From positions 1 through 64,000 of the forward strand of contig CAWCXA010000008.1 in NCBI GenBank assembly GCA_963799425.1: a DNA stretch of 64,000 bases, read 5' to 3'. The position numbers and the translations under genes were made by a program. Within the stretch, counting starts at the first letter, position 1, and the number at the start of each line of letters is the position of its first letter. This document shows, piece after piece, positions 19,839-28,264 of the stretch. A model generated the notes under the pieces. It saw nothing but the letters and a program-made list of their open reading frames with translations. It did not search any database and was not told the origin of the DNA. This DNA is from CAVWSM01 sp963799425 (GTDB lineage Bacteria > Actinomycetota > Actinomycetes > Jiangellales > Jiangellaceae).

Positions 19839-21896
19839 TCAGGGCGAGCCACCCGTCGGGTGCTCGTCCGACGTTTCAGCCTCGGGCGCCGGCTCGCCGC
19901 GGCGGACCGCACCAGGAGCCGGCGCCTCGGGTCGGCGTGCGGCGATGTCGGACGAACGCAGCTGCCACGGCACGCTGGTGACCATCACCCCGGGCGTGAA
20001 CAACAGACGACCCTTGAGTCGCAGCGCACTCTGGTTGTGCAGCAGGTGCTCCCACCAGCGGCCGACAACGTACTCCGGGAGGAAGACCGTCACGAGGTCG
20101 CGCGGACTCGCGCGACGGATGCTCTTGACATAGTCGACGATGGGCCGCGTGATCTCTCGGTAGGGCGATGCCAGCACCTTGAGGGGTACGGGGATGGAGC
20201 GACGGTCCCATTCGTCGACGAGAGCGCGGGTCTCCTCCGGGTCGACGTCGACGGTCACGGCCTCGAGCACCTGGGGCCGCGAAGCCCGCGCAAAGCTGAT
20301 TGCGCGCAGCGTCGGTTTGTGGATCTTGGACACCAGCACGATGGCGTGTACGCGCGACGGAAGCTTTGACTCGTCGGCCGGCCCGTCGCCCACGGTGAGC
20401 TCCGCGCGGACCATGTCGTAGTGCCGACGGATGCCGCGCATCAGGAAGAACAGCACCACCATTGCGGCGATCGCGATCCACGCGCCGTGGGTGAACTTGG
20501 TGATCAGCACCACGACGAGCACCAGGCCGGTCATGGCAAGGCCGATCGCGTTGATGACGCGGCTTCGCATCATCTGCCGTCGGCGCGCCGGGTCGGTGGT
20601 CACGCGCAGGTGCCTGTTCCAATGCCTGATCATGCCGAGCTGGCTCAGGGTGAACGACACGAAGACCCCGACGATGTAGAGCTGGATCAGGCGGGTGACC
20701 TCTGCGTTGAACGCCACGATGAGCACGATCGCGGCACCGGCGAGAATGACGATGCCGTTGCTGAACGCCAGCCGGTCGCCACGCGTATGCAGCTGGCGAG
20801 GCAGGAAGCCGTCACGCGCAAGGATCGACCCGAGCACCGGAAATCCGTTGAAGGCGGTGTTGGCGGCCAGCACCAGGATCACGCCGGTGGCCGCCGCCAC
20901 GAGATAGAAACCTGGCTCGAAATTGTCGAAGATCCCGTTGGCGAGCTGGCCGATGACCGGGTCCTGCTCGTAGCTGTCGCCGACGGGCACGCCGTCGAGC
21001 AGCAGCTGCTGACCGGGGTCTTCGGCGAATCGGACGTTCATGACGTTGGCAAGCGTGATCACGCCGAGCAGCATGGTTACAGAAAGGACGCCTAACAGCA
21101 GCAGCGTGGTCGCGGCGTTGCGGGACTTGGGCTTGCGGAACGCGGGTACGCCGTTGCTGATCGCCTCGACACCGGTTAGCGCCGCGCACCCCGACGAGAA
21201 CGCCCGCAGGATGAGGAAGCCGGCCGCCAGACCTGTGAAGCCCGCCTCGAACTGGCCCTCAGCCGCGAGGTCGTACTGCGCGCTCTGCGCCTGCGGCAGG
21301 TTGCCCGTCAGCTCCCGCAGCCAGCCCCAGGCGAGCATCCCGAGCATCGCCACCATAAAGACGTACGTGGGCACGGCGAACGCCGCGCCTGACTCCCGAA
21401 CACCGCGCAGGTTCATCGCCATCAAGAACAGGGTGGCCAGCACGGCCACCGTGACCTCGTTGCCCCGGAGGCTGGGAATCGCAGCCGCCGCGTATTGCGA
21501 CGCCGAGGAGATCGACACCGCGACGGTCAGCACATAGTCGACGAGCAGCGCCGACCCGACCGTCAGGCCCGCGGTCTGTCCCAGGTTGACGGTCGCGACC
21601 TCGTAGTCGCCCCCGCCGCTGGGGTAGGCGTGCACGTTCTGCCGGTACGACGCCACGACCGTGAGCAGCACGATGGCGACGGCGATGCCGATCTTCCAGG
21701 AAAAGGCGTACGACGCGAGCCCCGCCACCGACAGGGTCAGGAAGATCTCGTCCGGCGCGTAGGCCACCGAGGACAAGGCGTCGCTGGCGAACACCGGCAG
21801 CGCGATCCGCTTGGGCAGCAGCGTCTCGTGCAGCCGGTCGCTGCGCAGCTTGCGACCCAGGAGGACGCGTTTGGACAGATCGCCGACAGTGGCCAC
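19839..21896 (-). CDS. APC-superfamily transporter, KimA-like (probable potassium or amino-acid uptake)
   Basis: A 685-residue protein with about 12 membrane helices (to about 500) and a cytoplasmic C-terminal domain of about 180 residues. The architecture matches Bacillus KimA (YdaO), a c-di-AMP-inhibited K+/H+ importer, and the Rv2690c group. Visible pieces are PVFASDALSSVAYAPDEI in helix 1, SGGGDYEVA, and the soluble HAIVLVSKIHKPTLRAISFA. The divergent neighbours are two TrkA-N/C proteins, and a kdp operon lies 2.5 kb away. Potassium as substrate is therefore a fair inference, though many relatives are annotated only as amino-acid permeases. Confidence 0.85.
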   Translation of the reverse strand: MATVGDLSKRVLLGRKLRSDRLHETLLPKRIALPVFASDALSSVAYAPDEIFLTLSVAGLASYAFSWKIGIAVAIVLLTVVASYRQNVHAYPSGGGDYEVATVNLGQTAGLTVGSALLVDYVLTVAVSISSASQYAAAAIPSLRGNEVTVAVLATLFLMAMNLRGVRESGAAFAVPTYVFMVAMLGMLAWGWLRELTGNLPQAQSAQYDLAAEGQFEAGFTGLAAGFLILRAFSSGCAALTGVEAISNGVPAFRKPKSRNAATTLLLLGVLSVTMLLGVITLANVMNVRFAEDPGQQLLLDGVPVGDSYEQDPVIGQLANGIFDNFEPGFYLVAAATGVILVLAANTAFNGFPVLGSILARDGFLPRQLHTRGDRLAFSNGIVILAGAAIVLIVAFNAEVTRLIQLYIVGVFVSFTLSQLGMIRHWNRHLRVTTDPARRRQMMRSRVINAIGLAMTGLVLVVVLITKFTHGAWIAIAAMVVLFFLMRGIRRHYDMVRAELTVGDGPADESKLPSRVHAIVLVSKIHKPTLRAISFARASRPQVLEAVTVDVDPEETRALVDEWDRRSIPVPLKVLASPYREITRPIVDYVKSIRRASPRDLVTVFLPEYVVGRWWEHLLHNQSALRLKGRLLFTPGVMVTSVPWQLRSSDIAARRPEAPAPGAVRRGEPAPEAETSDEHPTGGSP

Positions 21897-22005
21897 GGTC
21901 GCTCATGCTAGAGGTGTCCGGTGTACGGTCGTCCCCGCGACGCCGGACTCGTACCTGTGCCGCGCAAGGCTTCGCCAGTGACAGGGACCATCGGAAGGAC
22001 CCCCC

Positions 22006-22668
22006 GTGCACGTCGTGATCATGGGCTGTGGGCGGGTCGGCTCGACGCTGGCCCACATGCTCGAGAACCGCGGCCACACGGTCGCCGTCGTCGACCAGAA
22101 CGTCGATGCGTTCCGGCGGCTCGGCCCAACTTTCGAGGGCCGCACGGTGACCGGGGTGGGATTCGACCGCGAGGTGCTGCTCGATGCCGGCATCGAGGAG
22201 GCGGGGGCGTTCGCCGCGGTCAGCAGCGGCGACAACTCCAACATCCTGTCCGCCCGGGTCGTCCGTGAGACCTTCGGCGTCGAGCGCGTGGCCGCGCGCA
22301 TCTACGATCCGGGACGGGCCGAGGTCTACCAGCGGCTCGGCATCCCCACGGTCGCCACGGTCCGCTGGACGGCAGACCAGATGCTGCGGCGCCTGGTGCC
22401 GGAGGGGTCGCAGACCGAGTGGGTCGACCCGAGCGGGAGCGTCCGGCTTGCCGAGGTGCACGCGGGTTCCCGATGGGTCGGCCGGTCGCTGCGCGAGATG
22501 GAGACCGCCAGTGGGGCGCGGGTCGCTTTCGTGACGAGGTTCGGCGAGGGGTTCGTCCCCACCGGCGCCACGGTTGTCCAGGAGGGTGATCTCGTCCACG
22601 TGATCATGCGGCTGGACGACTCCCCCAAGGTGGCCGAAGTGTTCGAGCGCGGACCCGAGGAGGGCTGA
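22006..22668 (+). CDS. TrkA-N/TrkA-C potassium-channel regulatory protein (CeoB-like)
   Basis: A 220-residue cytosolic RCK protein. A Rossmann NAD-binding fold starts at VVIMGCGRVGSTLA and has acidic Asp in VVDQN. A TrkA-C domain follows (about 140-215, SVRLAEVHAGSRWVGRSLRE). Such proteins gate potassium transporters. The start is a GTG at 22006 with AAGGA upstream. The next TrkA gene starts on its last base, so the two probably form one complex. Only 109 bases separate it from the divergent KimA-like transporter, so a shared promoter region is likely. Confidence 0.93.
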   Translation: MHVVIMGCGRVGSTLAHMLENRGHTVAVVDQNVDAFRRLGPTFEGRTVTGVGFDREVLLDAGIEEAGAFAAVSSGDNSNILSARVVRETFGVERVAARIYDPGRAEVYQRLGIPTVATVRWTADQMLRRLVPEGSQTEWVDPSGSVRLAEVHAGSRWVGRSLREMETASGARVAFVTRFGEGFVPTGATVVQEGDLVHVIMRLDDSPKVAEVFERGPEEG

Positions 22669-23342
22669 TGCGGGTCACCATCGCCGGTGCCGGCAACGTC
22701 GGTCGGTCCATTGCCCGCGAGCTCCTCGACAACGGGCACGAGGTCCTGCTCATCGACAAGGAGCCGCGTGCCATCAAGGCCGCGAGCGTGCCCGACGCGG
22801 AGTGGCTGCTGGCAGATGCGTGCGAGCTCTCCTCGCTCACCGAGGCCTCCCTCGAGCGGTGCCAGGTGGTGATCGCGTCCACCGGCGATGACAAGGCCAA
22901 CCTGGTGATCTCGCTGCTGGCAAAGACCGAGTTCGCCGTCCCTCGGGTTGTCGCCCGCGTCAACCACCCCAAGAACGAGTGGTTGTTCAACGAGACCTGG
23001 GGCGTCGATGTCGCCGTGTCGACCCCCCGCATCATGAGCGCCCTGGTCGAGGAGGCGGTAAGCGTCGGCGACCTCGTGCGGTTGTTCACCTTCCGGCAGG
23101 GCGAGGCCAACCTCGTCGAGCTCACGCTGCCCGACGAGTCGCCCATCGTGGGCGAACGCGTCGCCGACATCCCCTGGCCGACAGACTCCACCCTCGTCGC
23201 GGTCGTGCGTAGTGGGCACGTACACGCGCCGTTGCCCGATGTGGCACTCGAGGCCGGTGACGAGCTGTTGTTCGTGGCCTCACCTGAGTACGAGCAGATG
23301 CTGGAAGACCTGCTCTCGCCGCACGAGCACCCTCGCCGCTAG
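22668..23342 (+). CDS. TrkA-N/TrkA-C potassium-channel regulatory protein (CeoC-like)
   Basis: Second RCK protein, 224 residues, with the NAD motif VTIAGAGNVGRSIARELL, Asp in LLIDKE and a C-terminal TrkA-C half (LVRLFTFRQGEANLVELTLP). The ATG shares one base with the preceding stop (TGATG), so it is translated with its neighbour. Its stop TAG overlaps the stop of the convergent DUF3159 gene in a CTAG tetranucleotide (23339-23342), leaving no room for a terminator. No TrkG/H-type channel is seen in the window; the partner is either encoded elsewhere or is the KimA-like transporter (inference). Confidence 0.93.
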   Translation: MRVTIAGAGNVGRSIARELLDNGHEVLLIDKEPRAIKAASVPDAEWLLADACELSSLTEASLERCQVVIASTGDDKANLVISLLAKTEFAVPRVVARVNHPKNEWLFNETWGVDVAVSTPRIMSALVEEAVSVGDLVRLFTFRQGEANLVELTLPDESPIVGERVADIPWPTDSTLVAVVRSGHVHAPLPDVALEAGDELLFVASPEYEQMLEDLLSPHEHPRR

Positions 23343-24001
23343 CTGGTTGCGGGCGCGGGCTCCCGCATGGCACGCCGGACGACCACCCACGACAGCCAGG
23401 CAGTCAGCGCGAACAGCGGCCAGCCCATGACGAGTCGCGTGGTGACGAGCCAGCCGAGCTGCTCCGAGCCGGCGAGATACAGCGGCAGCTGTACGGCGAG
23501 CCGCAACGCGAACATCCCCACCCAGAGCCACGAAGCCTGGGTGTAGGCGCGGAGCAGCCGCGGGTCGCGCCGCCACCCGCCGATGTCGCCACTGATGGCC
23601 CCGACGGCCACGCCCAGCAAGGGCCAGCGCACGGCGATGGATACCAGGTAGGCGATGCCGTAGCCGATGTTGATCAGCAGGCCCGGCAGCGCGATGTCCT
23701 GCGGGCGCCCGGTGCGCGACACGACCCAGGCGGCAACGACGACGCCGAGGAACCCGGCGAGCACGTTCTGCAGCGGCTCGCGCCGGAGCAAGCGAACAAT
23801 GCCGAGCAGGACGCCGGTGCCGATGGCGGCCCAGATGCCGAGCTGCAGGTCTTGACCGCTCACCGTGTAGGCGAGGACGAACACCGCACTCGGCAGACCT
23901 GAGTCGAGCAGTACCTGCGGCCCGATGACCTGGCGCAGGTCGAACTTGTCGTTGTCGGGTCGGATGACTGCACCGAGTCCCCCGGCGGGCGAGCCACTCA
24001 C
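23339..24001 (-). CDS. DUF3159 membrane protein
   Basis: A 220-residue membrane protein of the actinobacterial DUF3159 family (Rv2693c-like), function unknown. Family-type segments are RQVIGPQVLLDSGLPSAVFV at the start and GYGIAYLVSIAVRWPLLG in the middle, with about six hydrophobic helices. The start is a GTG at 24001 overlapping the OB-fold gene's stop (GTGA); the long upstream frame is an antisense-like artefact over the OB-fold gene. The tight link to the OB-fold gene is conserved in other actinobacteria. Confidence 0.88.
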   Translation of the reverse strand: MSGSPAGGLGAVIRPDNDKFDLRQVIGPQVLLDSGLPSAVFVLAYTVSGQDLQLGIWAAIGTGVLLGIVRLLRREPLQNVLAGFLGVVVAAWVVSRTGRPQDIALPGLLINIGYGIAYLVSIAVRWPLLGVAVGAISGDIGGWRRDPRLLRAYTQASWLWVGMFALRLAVQLPLYLAGSEQLGWLVTTRLVMGWPLFALTAWLSWVVVRRAMREPAPATS

Positions 24002-24390
24002 TGCGCAGCCGCCGAGGGCTGGAGCTCGTAGCGGGGGTTGAAGACGACACGCTTGCCCTCGATCATGGCCACCCGACCCGAGGCGGTGATCACCCGGCCG
24101 GGCTCGACGCCGGCGATGCGTCGGCGGCCGAACCAGATGAGGGTGAGCGAGCCGGAGCCATCGCTGAGCTCGGCCTCCAGCGCAGGCAGGCCGGCTCGTG
24201 GCGCGAGCGTCACGGTGCGCACGGATCCGCGGACCGTGCAAAGCCGGCGCTCGACGGTGCTGCTGACCAGGTCGACACCGTCCGCCGCACACTCACGCCG
24301 CAGCTCCTCGGCCTCCTGGTCCTCAGGGGCCTGCGCAATACGATCAAAGGCCCTGCGCAGAAACCCGCGCCCGGACCGCTCCTCACTCAT
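23998..24390 (-). CDS. OB-fold nucleic-acid-binding protein
   Basis: A 130-residue cytoplasmic protein with a single OB fold (about 50-120): GSVRTVTLAPRAGLPALEAE, then LIWFGRRRIAGVEPGRVITA, then GRVAMIEGKRVVFNPRYEL. It resembles the Rv2694c group in the same genome position. No catalytic residues are seen, so RNA or DNA binding is inferred from the fold. It is followed by DUF3159 with overlapping codons. A stem-loop separates it from kdpE. Confidence 0.88.
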   Translation of the reverse strand: MSEERSGRGFLRRAFDRIAQAPEDQEAEELRRECAADGVDLVSSTVERRLCTVRGSVRTVTLAPRAGLPALEAELSDGSGSLTLIWFGRRRIAGVEPGRVITASGRVAMIEGKRVVFNPRYELQPSAAAQ

Positions 24391-24410
24391 ACCACCAGGG
24401 TAACCGCCCG

Positions 24411-24433
24411 CACAGGGGGCTCCGCCCCCCGTG
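24411..24433 (-). terminator. Stem-loop downstream of kdpE
   Basis: CAC-A-GGGGG...CCCCC-C-GTG around loop CTCCG forms a GC-rich hairpin between the kdpE stop and the OB-fold gene. There is no T-run on the minus strand, so it may end or stabilise the kdp message; it is not a classical terminator. Confidence 0.4.
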
Positions 24434-24447
24434 AACCCCCGGTCCCG

Positions 24448-25125
24448 TCACGGTTGCAGCCGGTAACCCATGCCGGGCTCGGTGATCAGGTGGCGAGGGT
24501 GCGCCGGGTCCGTTTCGAGCTTGCGGCGCAGCTGGGCGAAATAGACACGCAGGTAGTGCGTCTCCTTCTCGTACTGCGGCCCCCAGACCTCCCTGAGGAG
24601 CTGCTTCTGCGGCACCAACCGGCCTGGGCTCTTGGCCAGCACCTCCAGCAGGTGCCACTCGGTCGGCGTGAGGCGGACGTCCCTGCCGTCGCGGCTCACC
24701 CGTTTCGCCGCCAGGTCCACCGTGAACGTCTCGGTCTCGAGCACCGGCTCGCCAGCGTTGGTGTGCTGCGCGCGGCGTACGGCGGCTCGCAGCCGGGCGA
24801 GCAGCTCGTCCATGCCGAACGGCTTCATCACGTAGTCGTCGGCGCCCGCATCGAGGGCCTCCACCTTGTCCTCGCCGGTCTGGCGGGCCGACAGCACGAT
24901 GATCGGCACCTGGGTCCAGCCGCGCAGCCCGTGGATCACCTCGATCCCATCCATGTCCGGCAGTCCAAGGTCGAGGACGACGACGTCCGGGTGCGCGTGC
25001 GCCGCCAGGTCGAGCGCGGCGCGGCCGTCGGAGGCGACATCGACCTCGTAGCGCCGCGCCCTGAGGTTGATGGCCAGGGCGCGAGCGAGCCCTGGTTCGT
25101 CGTCCACCACCAGGACTCGGGTCAC
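24448..25125 (-). CDS. kdpE: KdpE response regulator
   Basis: A 225-residue OmpR-type response regulator. Receiver domain with VVDDE at 6-10 and phospho-acceptor Asp 52 (VLDLGLPDMDG). The winged-helix DNA-binding domain follows (LTPTEWHLLEVLAKSPGRLV, then VYFAQLRRKLE and TEPGMGYRL). It activates the kdp structural genes in low potassium or osmotic stress when phosphorylated by KdpD. Last gene of the operon. Its ATG overlaps the kdpD stop by four bases. Binding sites would lie upstream of 32192, but no site can be named. Confidence 0.96.
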   Translation of the reverse strand: MTRVLVVDDEPGLARALAINLRARRYEVDVASDGRAALDLAAHAHPDVVVLDLGLPDMDGIEVIHGLRGWTQVPIIVLSARQTGEDKVEALDAGADDYVMKPFGMDELLARLRAAVRRAQHTNAGEPVLETETFTVDLAAKRVSRDGRDVRLTPTEWHLLEVLAKSPGRLVPQKQLLREVWGPQYEKETHYLRVYFAQLRRKLETDPAHPRHLITEPGMGYRLQP

Positions 25126-27656
25126 GGAAACGCCTCCTCGGTCTCGACGGTCACCGGCGCGACGGGTGCCGAGAGCGGCAGTGTCAGCACCATCGTCAGA
25201 CCGCCGCCGGGGGTGTCCTCAGCCTCGAGGGTGCCGCCCATAGCGGTGGCGAAGCCGCGGGCCACCGCCAGACCAAGGCCGACGCCGGTGCCGCCCGGGG
25301 CGTCGCCCACTCGTTGGAAGGGCTCGAAGATCCGCTCGCGCTGCCCGCGCGGCACGCCCGGTCCACGGTCGACGACCCGAACCTCCACCTGGTCGTTGAC
25401 AGCCCCGGCCCTGATCACAACCGGCTGGTCTGGTGGTGAGTAGCGGACGGCGTTCTCCACGACGTTGGCCAGGACCCGCTCGAGGAGCCCGGGGTCGGCC
25501 ATGACGAGCGGGAGGCTCTCGTCGACCTCGGCGCGGACATCGTCTCGGGGCACGCCCACCAGCGCCAGCGGCAGCACTTCGTCGAGCGCGACCGGCCGGA
25601 GCACCGGGCTCACAACGCCGCCGGCCAGCCGACTCATGTCGAGCAGGTTGCCGAGCAGTGCGTCGAGCCGGTCGGTGGAGTCCTCGATGGTGCGCAGCAA
25701 CTCGGCCTGGTCGCGAGGGTCGAGGTCGACGTCTTCCTGTCGCAACGTGCCAACGCTTGCCTTGATGGCGGCGAGGGGTGTGCGCAGGTCGTGCGACACC
25801 GCAGCCAACAGGGCAGTGCGGATGCCCGATCGCTCCAGGGTCCGGCGGGCTTCGGCGGCGTCCTCGCGGGCACGCTCACGATCGAGCACCACGGAAGCCT
25901 GGGTGGCGAGAGCGGTCAGAATGCGCTGACTGTCAGCGTTCAGCGTCGGCCCCTTGGTGGCAAGCACGAGGCCCTCACGAACGGCGACCACATTGTCGGC
26001 CGCCTCCGGCGTCGCAGGTGGGCCGTCACCCACGAACCGGAGACAGCGCCACTGCCGGTTGGCAGACCGCTCGAGCATGGCGACCGAGGACTGGCTGAAC
26101 GACTCCTGGGTCCGGCGCAGCAGGGCCAGCAACGCGTCGTCGCCCTGCAGGACAGAGCCGGCGAGCGTCACCAGCGTGTCGGCCTCGGCTCGGGCCCGGG
26201 CCGCCTGCTTGGTCCGCCGCGCCGCAAGGTCGACGACCAACGCGACCGATACCGCCACCGCCACCAGGATGCCGACGGCGAGGGCATTCTCCGGCTCGGA
26301 GATCGTGAGCGTGCGCAGCGGCGGCGTGAAGTAGAAGTTGGCCAGCAAGCCACAGGCGAGCGCGGTGACCACCGCCGGCCACAGGCCGCCGACCAGGGCG
26401 ACCGCCACGGTTAGCGCCAGATAGAGCATCAGGACCGTCGGCAGGGTGTGCAGGTCCCGGGTGTTGGCCAGGATGGCGGTGAGCGCCAACGGCCCGAGAA
26501 CGGCGAGCACCCAACCCCACACGATCCGGCGGCTGCCCAGCGCGCGTTCGTGACCGGGCCGTGGGAAGCCGCGGCGCGCTTCGTTGTGCGACACGACGTA
26601 GACGTCGAGATCGCCAGACTCGCGGACGACCGTCTCGCCGACCCCGGCCCCCAGCAGCGCTCGGACCTTGCCTCGTCGGCTCGCACCGATGACCACCTGC
26701 GTCGCGTTGACGCCGCGGGCGAACTCCAGGATGGCCCGGGGCACGTCCTCGCCGACGACCTGATGGAACGTTCCGCCCAAGCTCTCGACGAGCAGGCGTT
26801 GCGCGGCCAGCGCCTCCGGGGTCGCGCCGGTGAGACCGTCGCTGCGCGCGACGTACAACGCGTGCAGGTCGCCACCAGCGGCGCGTTTCGCGATGCGGGC
26901 GCCGCGGCGGATCAAGACCTCGCCCTCGGGACCGCCGGTCAACGCGACGACGACCCGCTCCCGTGCCGGCCAGGCCGTGTCGATCTTGTGTTCCGCGCGG
27001 TAGTGCGCAAGGGCGTCGTCAACGCGGTCGGCGGTCCAGAGCAGAGCGAGCTCGCGCAGCGCGGTGAGATTGCCCTCGCGGAAGTAGTTGTGCAGCGCTG
27101 CGTCGATCTTCTCCGGCGGGTAGACGTTGCCGTGCGCCATGCGCCGGCGGAGCGCCTGCGAGGACATGTCGACGAGCTCGATCTGGTCGGCACGCCGCAC
27201 GACCTCGTCCGGCAGCGTCTCCTTCTGCTTGACGCCGGTGATCTGGGTGACGACATCGTTGAGCGACTCGAGGTGCTGGATGTTGACCGTCGTGATGACG
27301 TCGATGCCGGCGTCGAGGATCTCGTCGACGTCCTGCCATCGCTTGGCATTTCGGGAACCAGGGACGTTGGTGTGGGCGAGCTCGTCGATGAGCGCAACTT
27401 CTGGCCGCCGCGCGATCACTGCGTCGACGTCCATCTCGGGGAAGGTCGCCCCGCGGTGCACGATGGTGCGCCGCGGGACGACCTCCAGGCCCTCGACCTT
27501 CTCCCGGGTCAGCTTGCGCCCGTGGTCCTCCACGAACCCGACGACCACGTCTGTGCCTCGGTGCAGGCGGCGCTGGCCCTCGTCGAGCATGGCGAAGGTC
27601 TTACCCACGCCGGGGGCCATCCCGAGGTAGACCCGGAGAGTGCCGCGTGCCTGCAC
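25122..27656 (-). CDS. kdpD: KdpD sensor histidine kinase
   Basis: Membrane sensor of 844 residues with the full KdpD architecture: N-terminal KdpD domain with Walker A (GMAPGVGKT, about 12-20), a universal-stress-like domain (about 230-365), four short membrane helices (about 380-490), a GAF-like region, the HisKA motif AVSHDLRTPLAAIKASVGTL and an HATPase (NVVENAVRYSP, GPGVPRGQRERIFEPFQRVG). GTG at 27656 begins four bases after the kdpC stop. In other bacteria the stress domain binds c-di-AMP; whether this one does is unknown. Confidence 0.96.
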   Translation of the reverse strand: MQARGTLRVYLGMAPGVGKTFAMLDEGQRRLHRGTDVVVGFVEDHGRKLTREKVEGLEVVPRRTIVHRGATFPEMDVDAVIARRPEVALIDELAHTNVPGSRNAKRWQDVDEILDAGIDVITTVNIQHLESLNDVVTQITGVKQKETLPDEVVRRADQIELVDMSSQALRRRMAHGNVYPPEKIDAALHNYFREGNLTALRELALLWTADRVDDALAHYRAEHKIDTAWPARERVVVALTGGPEGEVLIRRGARIAKRAAGGDLHALYVARSDGLTGATPEALAAQRLLVESLGGTFHQVVGEDVPRAILEFARGVNATQVVIGASRRGKVRALLGAGVGETVVRESGDLDVYVVSHNEARRGFPRPGHERALGSRRIVWGWVLAVLGPLALTAILANTRDLHTLPTVLMLYLALTVAVALVGGLWPAVVTALACGLLANFYFTPPLRTLTISEPENALAVGILVAVAVSVALVVDLAARRTKQAARARAEADTLVTLAGSVLQGDDALLALLRRTQESFSQSSVAMLERSANRQWRCLRFVGDGPPATPEAADNVVAVREGLVLATKGPTLNADSQRILTALATQASVVLDRERAREDAAEARRTLERSGIRTALLAAVSHDLRTPLAAIKASVGTLRQEDVDLDPRDQAELLRTIEDSTDRLDALLGNLLDMSRLAGGVVSPVLRPVALDEVLPLALVGVPRDDVRAEVDESLPLVMADPGLLERVLANVVENAVRYSPPDQPVVIRAGAVNDQVEVRVVDRGPGVPRGQRERIFEPFQRVGDAPGGTGVGLGLAVARGFATAMGGTLEAEDTPGGGLTMVLTLPLSAPVAPVTVETEEAFP

Positions 27657-27660
27657 GCTC

Positions 27661-28254
27661 TCATTCTTCCAGTTGTGCGAGGGCGAGGTTGAGCGTGACC
27701 ACGTTGACCCGAGGCTCGCCGAGGAATCCGAGCTCGCGGCCCTGCTCGTGGTCGGCGATCAGGTCGCGTACGACCGCCTCGTCGAGCCCACGGGCCTGGG
27801 CCACCCGGGCCACCTGGATCTCGGCGTACTCCGGCGAGATGTGGGGGTCCAGGCCCGAGCCGGAGGCGGTGAGCGCGTCGGCCGGCACATCCGCCGGGTC
27901 AATGCCCTCACGGTCCGCCACCTGCGTGCGACGCTCGTCGATCGCGGCGAGCAGATCCGGGTTCTCCGGGCCAAGGTTCGATGCAGCGGTCGCCAGCGGG
28001 TCGTACCCGTCGCCGGCCGCGGACGGCCGCGGGATGAACCACTCGTCACCCTCGAACAGCTGCCCGATGAGCGAGGAACCGACCTCCTCGCCGTTGAGCT
28101 CGATCATCGAACCGTTGGCCTTGTCGTTGAAGATGCCCTGCCCCACCACCCAGACAGCGAGCGGGTAGAGCAGTCCCGTCACGACGGTGAACAGGATCAG
28201 CACACGCAGCCCAGCTCCCGCTTGACGGAGGAAGGAACCAATCATGAGATTCAC
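27661..28254 (-). CDS. kdpC: KdpC, potassium-transporting ATPase subunit C
   Basis: Small membrane-anchored subunit of the KdpFABC pump, 197 residues. One N-terminal helix (LRVLILFTVVTGLLYPLAVW) is followed by the family segments FIPRPSAAGDGYDP and TASGSGLDPHISPEYAEIQV, the most conserved part of KdpC. GTG at 28254 is preferred because AAGGA lies five bases before it; TTG at 28257 and ATG at 28245 are in frame too. The kdpB stop lies 10 bases upstream and kdpD follows directly. Confidence 0.95.
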   Translation of the reverse strand: MNLMIGSFLRQAGAGLRVLILFTVVTGLLYPLAVWVVGQGIFNDKANGSMIELNGEEVGSSLIGQLFEGDEWFIPRPSAAGDGYDPLATAASNLGPENPDLLAAIDERRTQVADREGIDPADVPADALTASGSGLDPHISPEYAEIQVARVAQARGLDEAVVRDLIADHEQGRELGFLGEPRVNVVTLNLALAQLEE

Positions 28255-28264
28255 CAATGTCCTT

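Noticed and set aside
21897..22005. c-di-AMP (ydaO-type) riboswitch before the KimA-like gene
   Set aside because: The divergent spacer is only 109 bases and shows none of the conserved ydaO elements.
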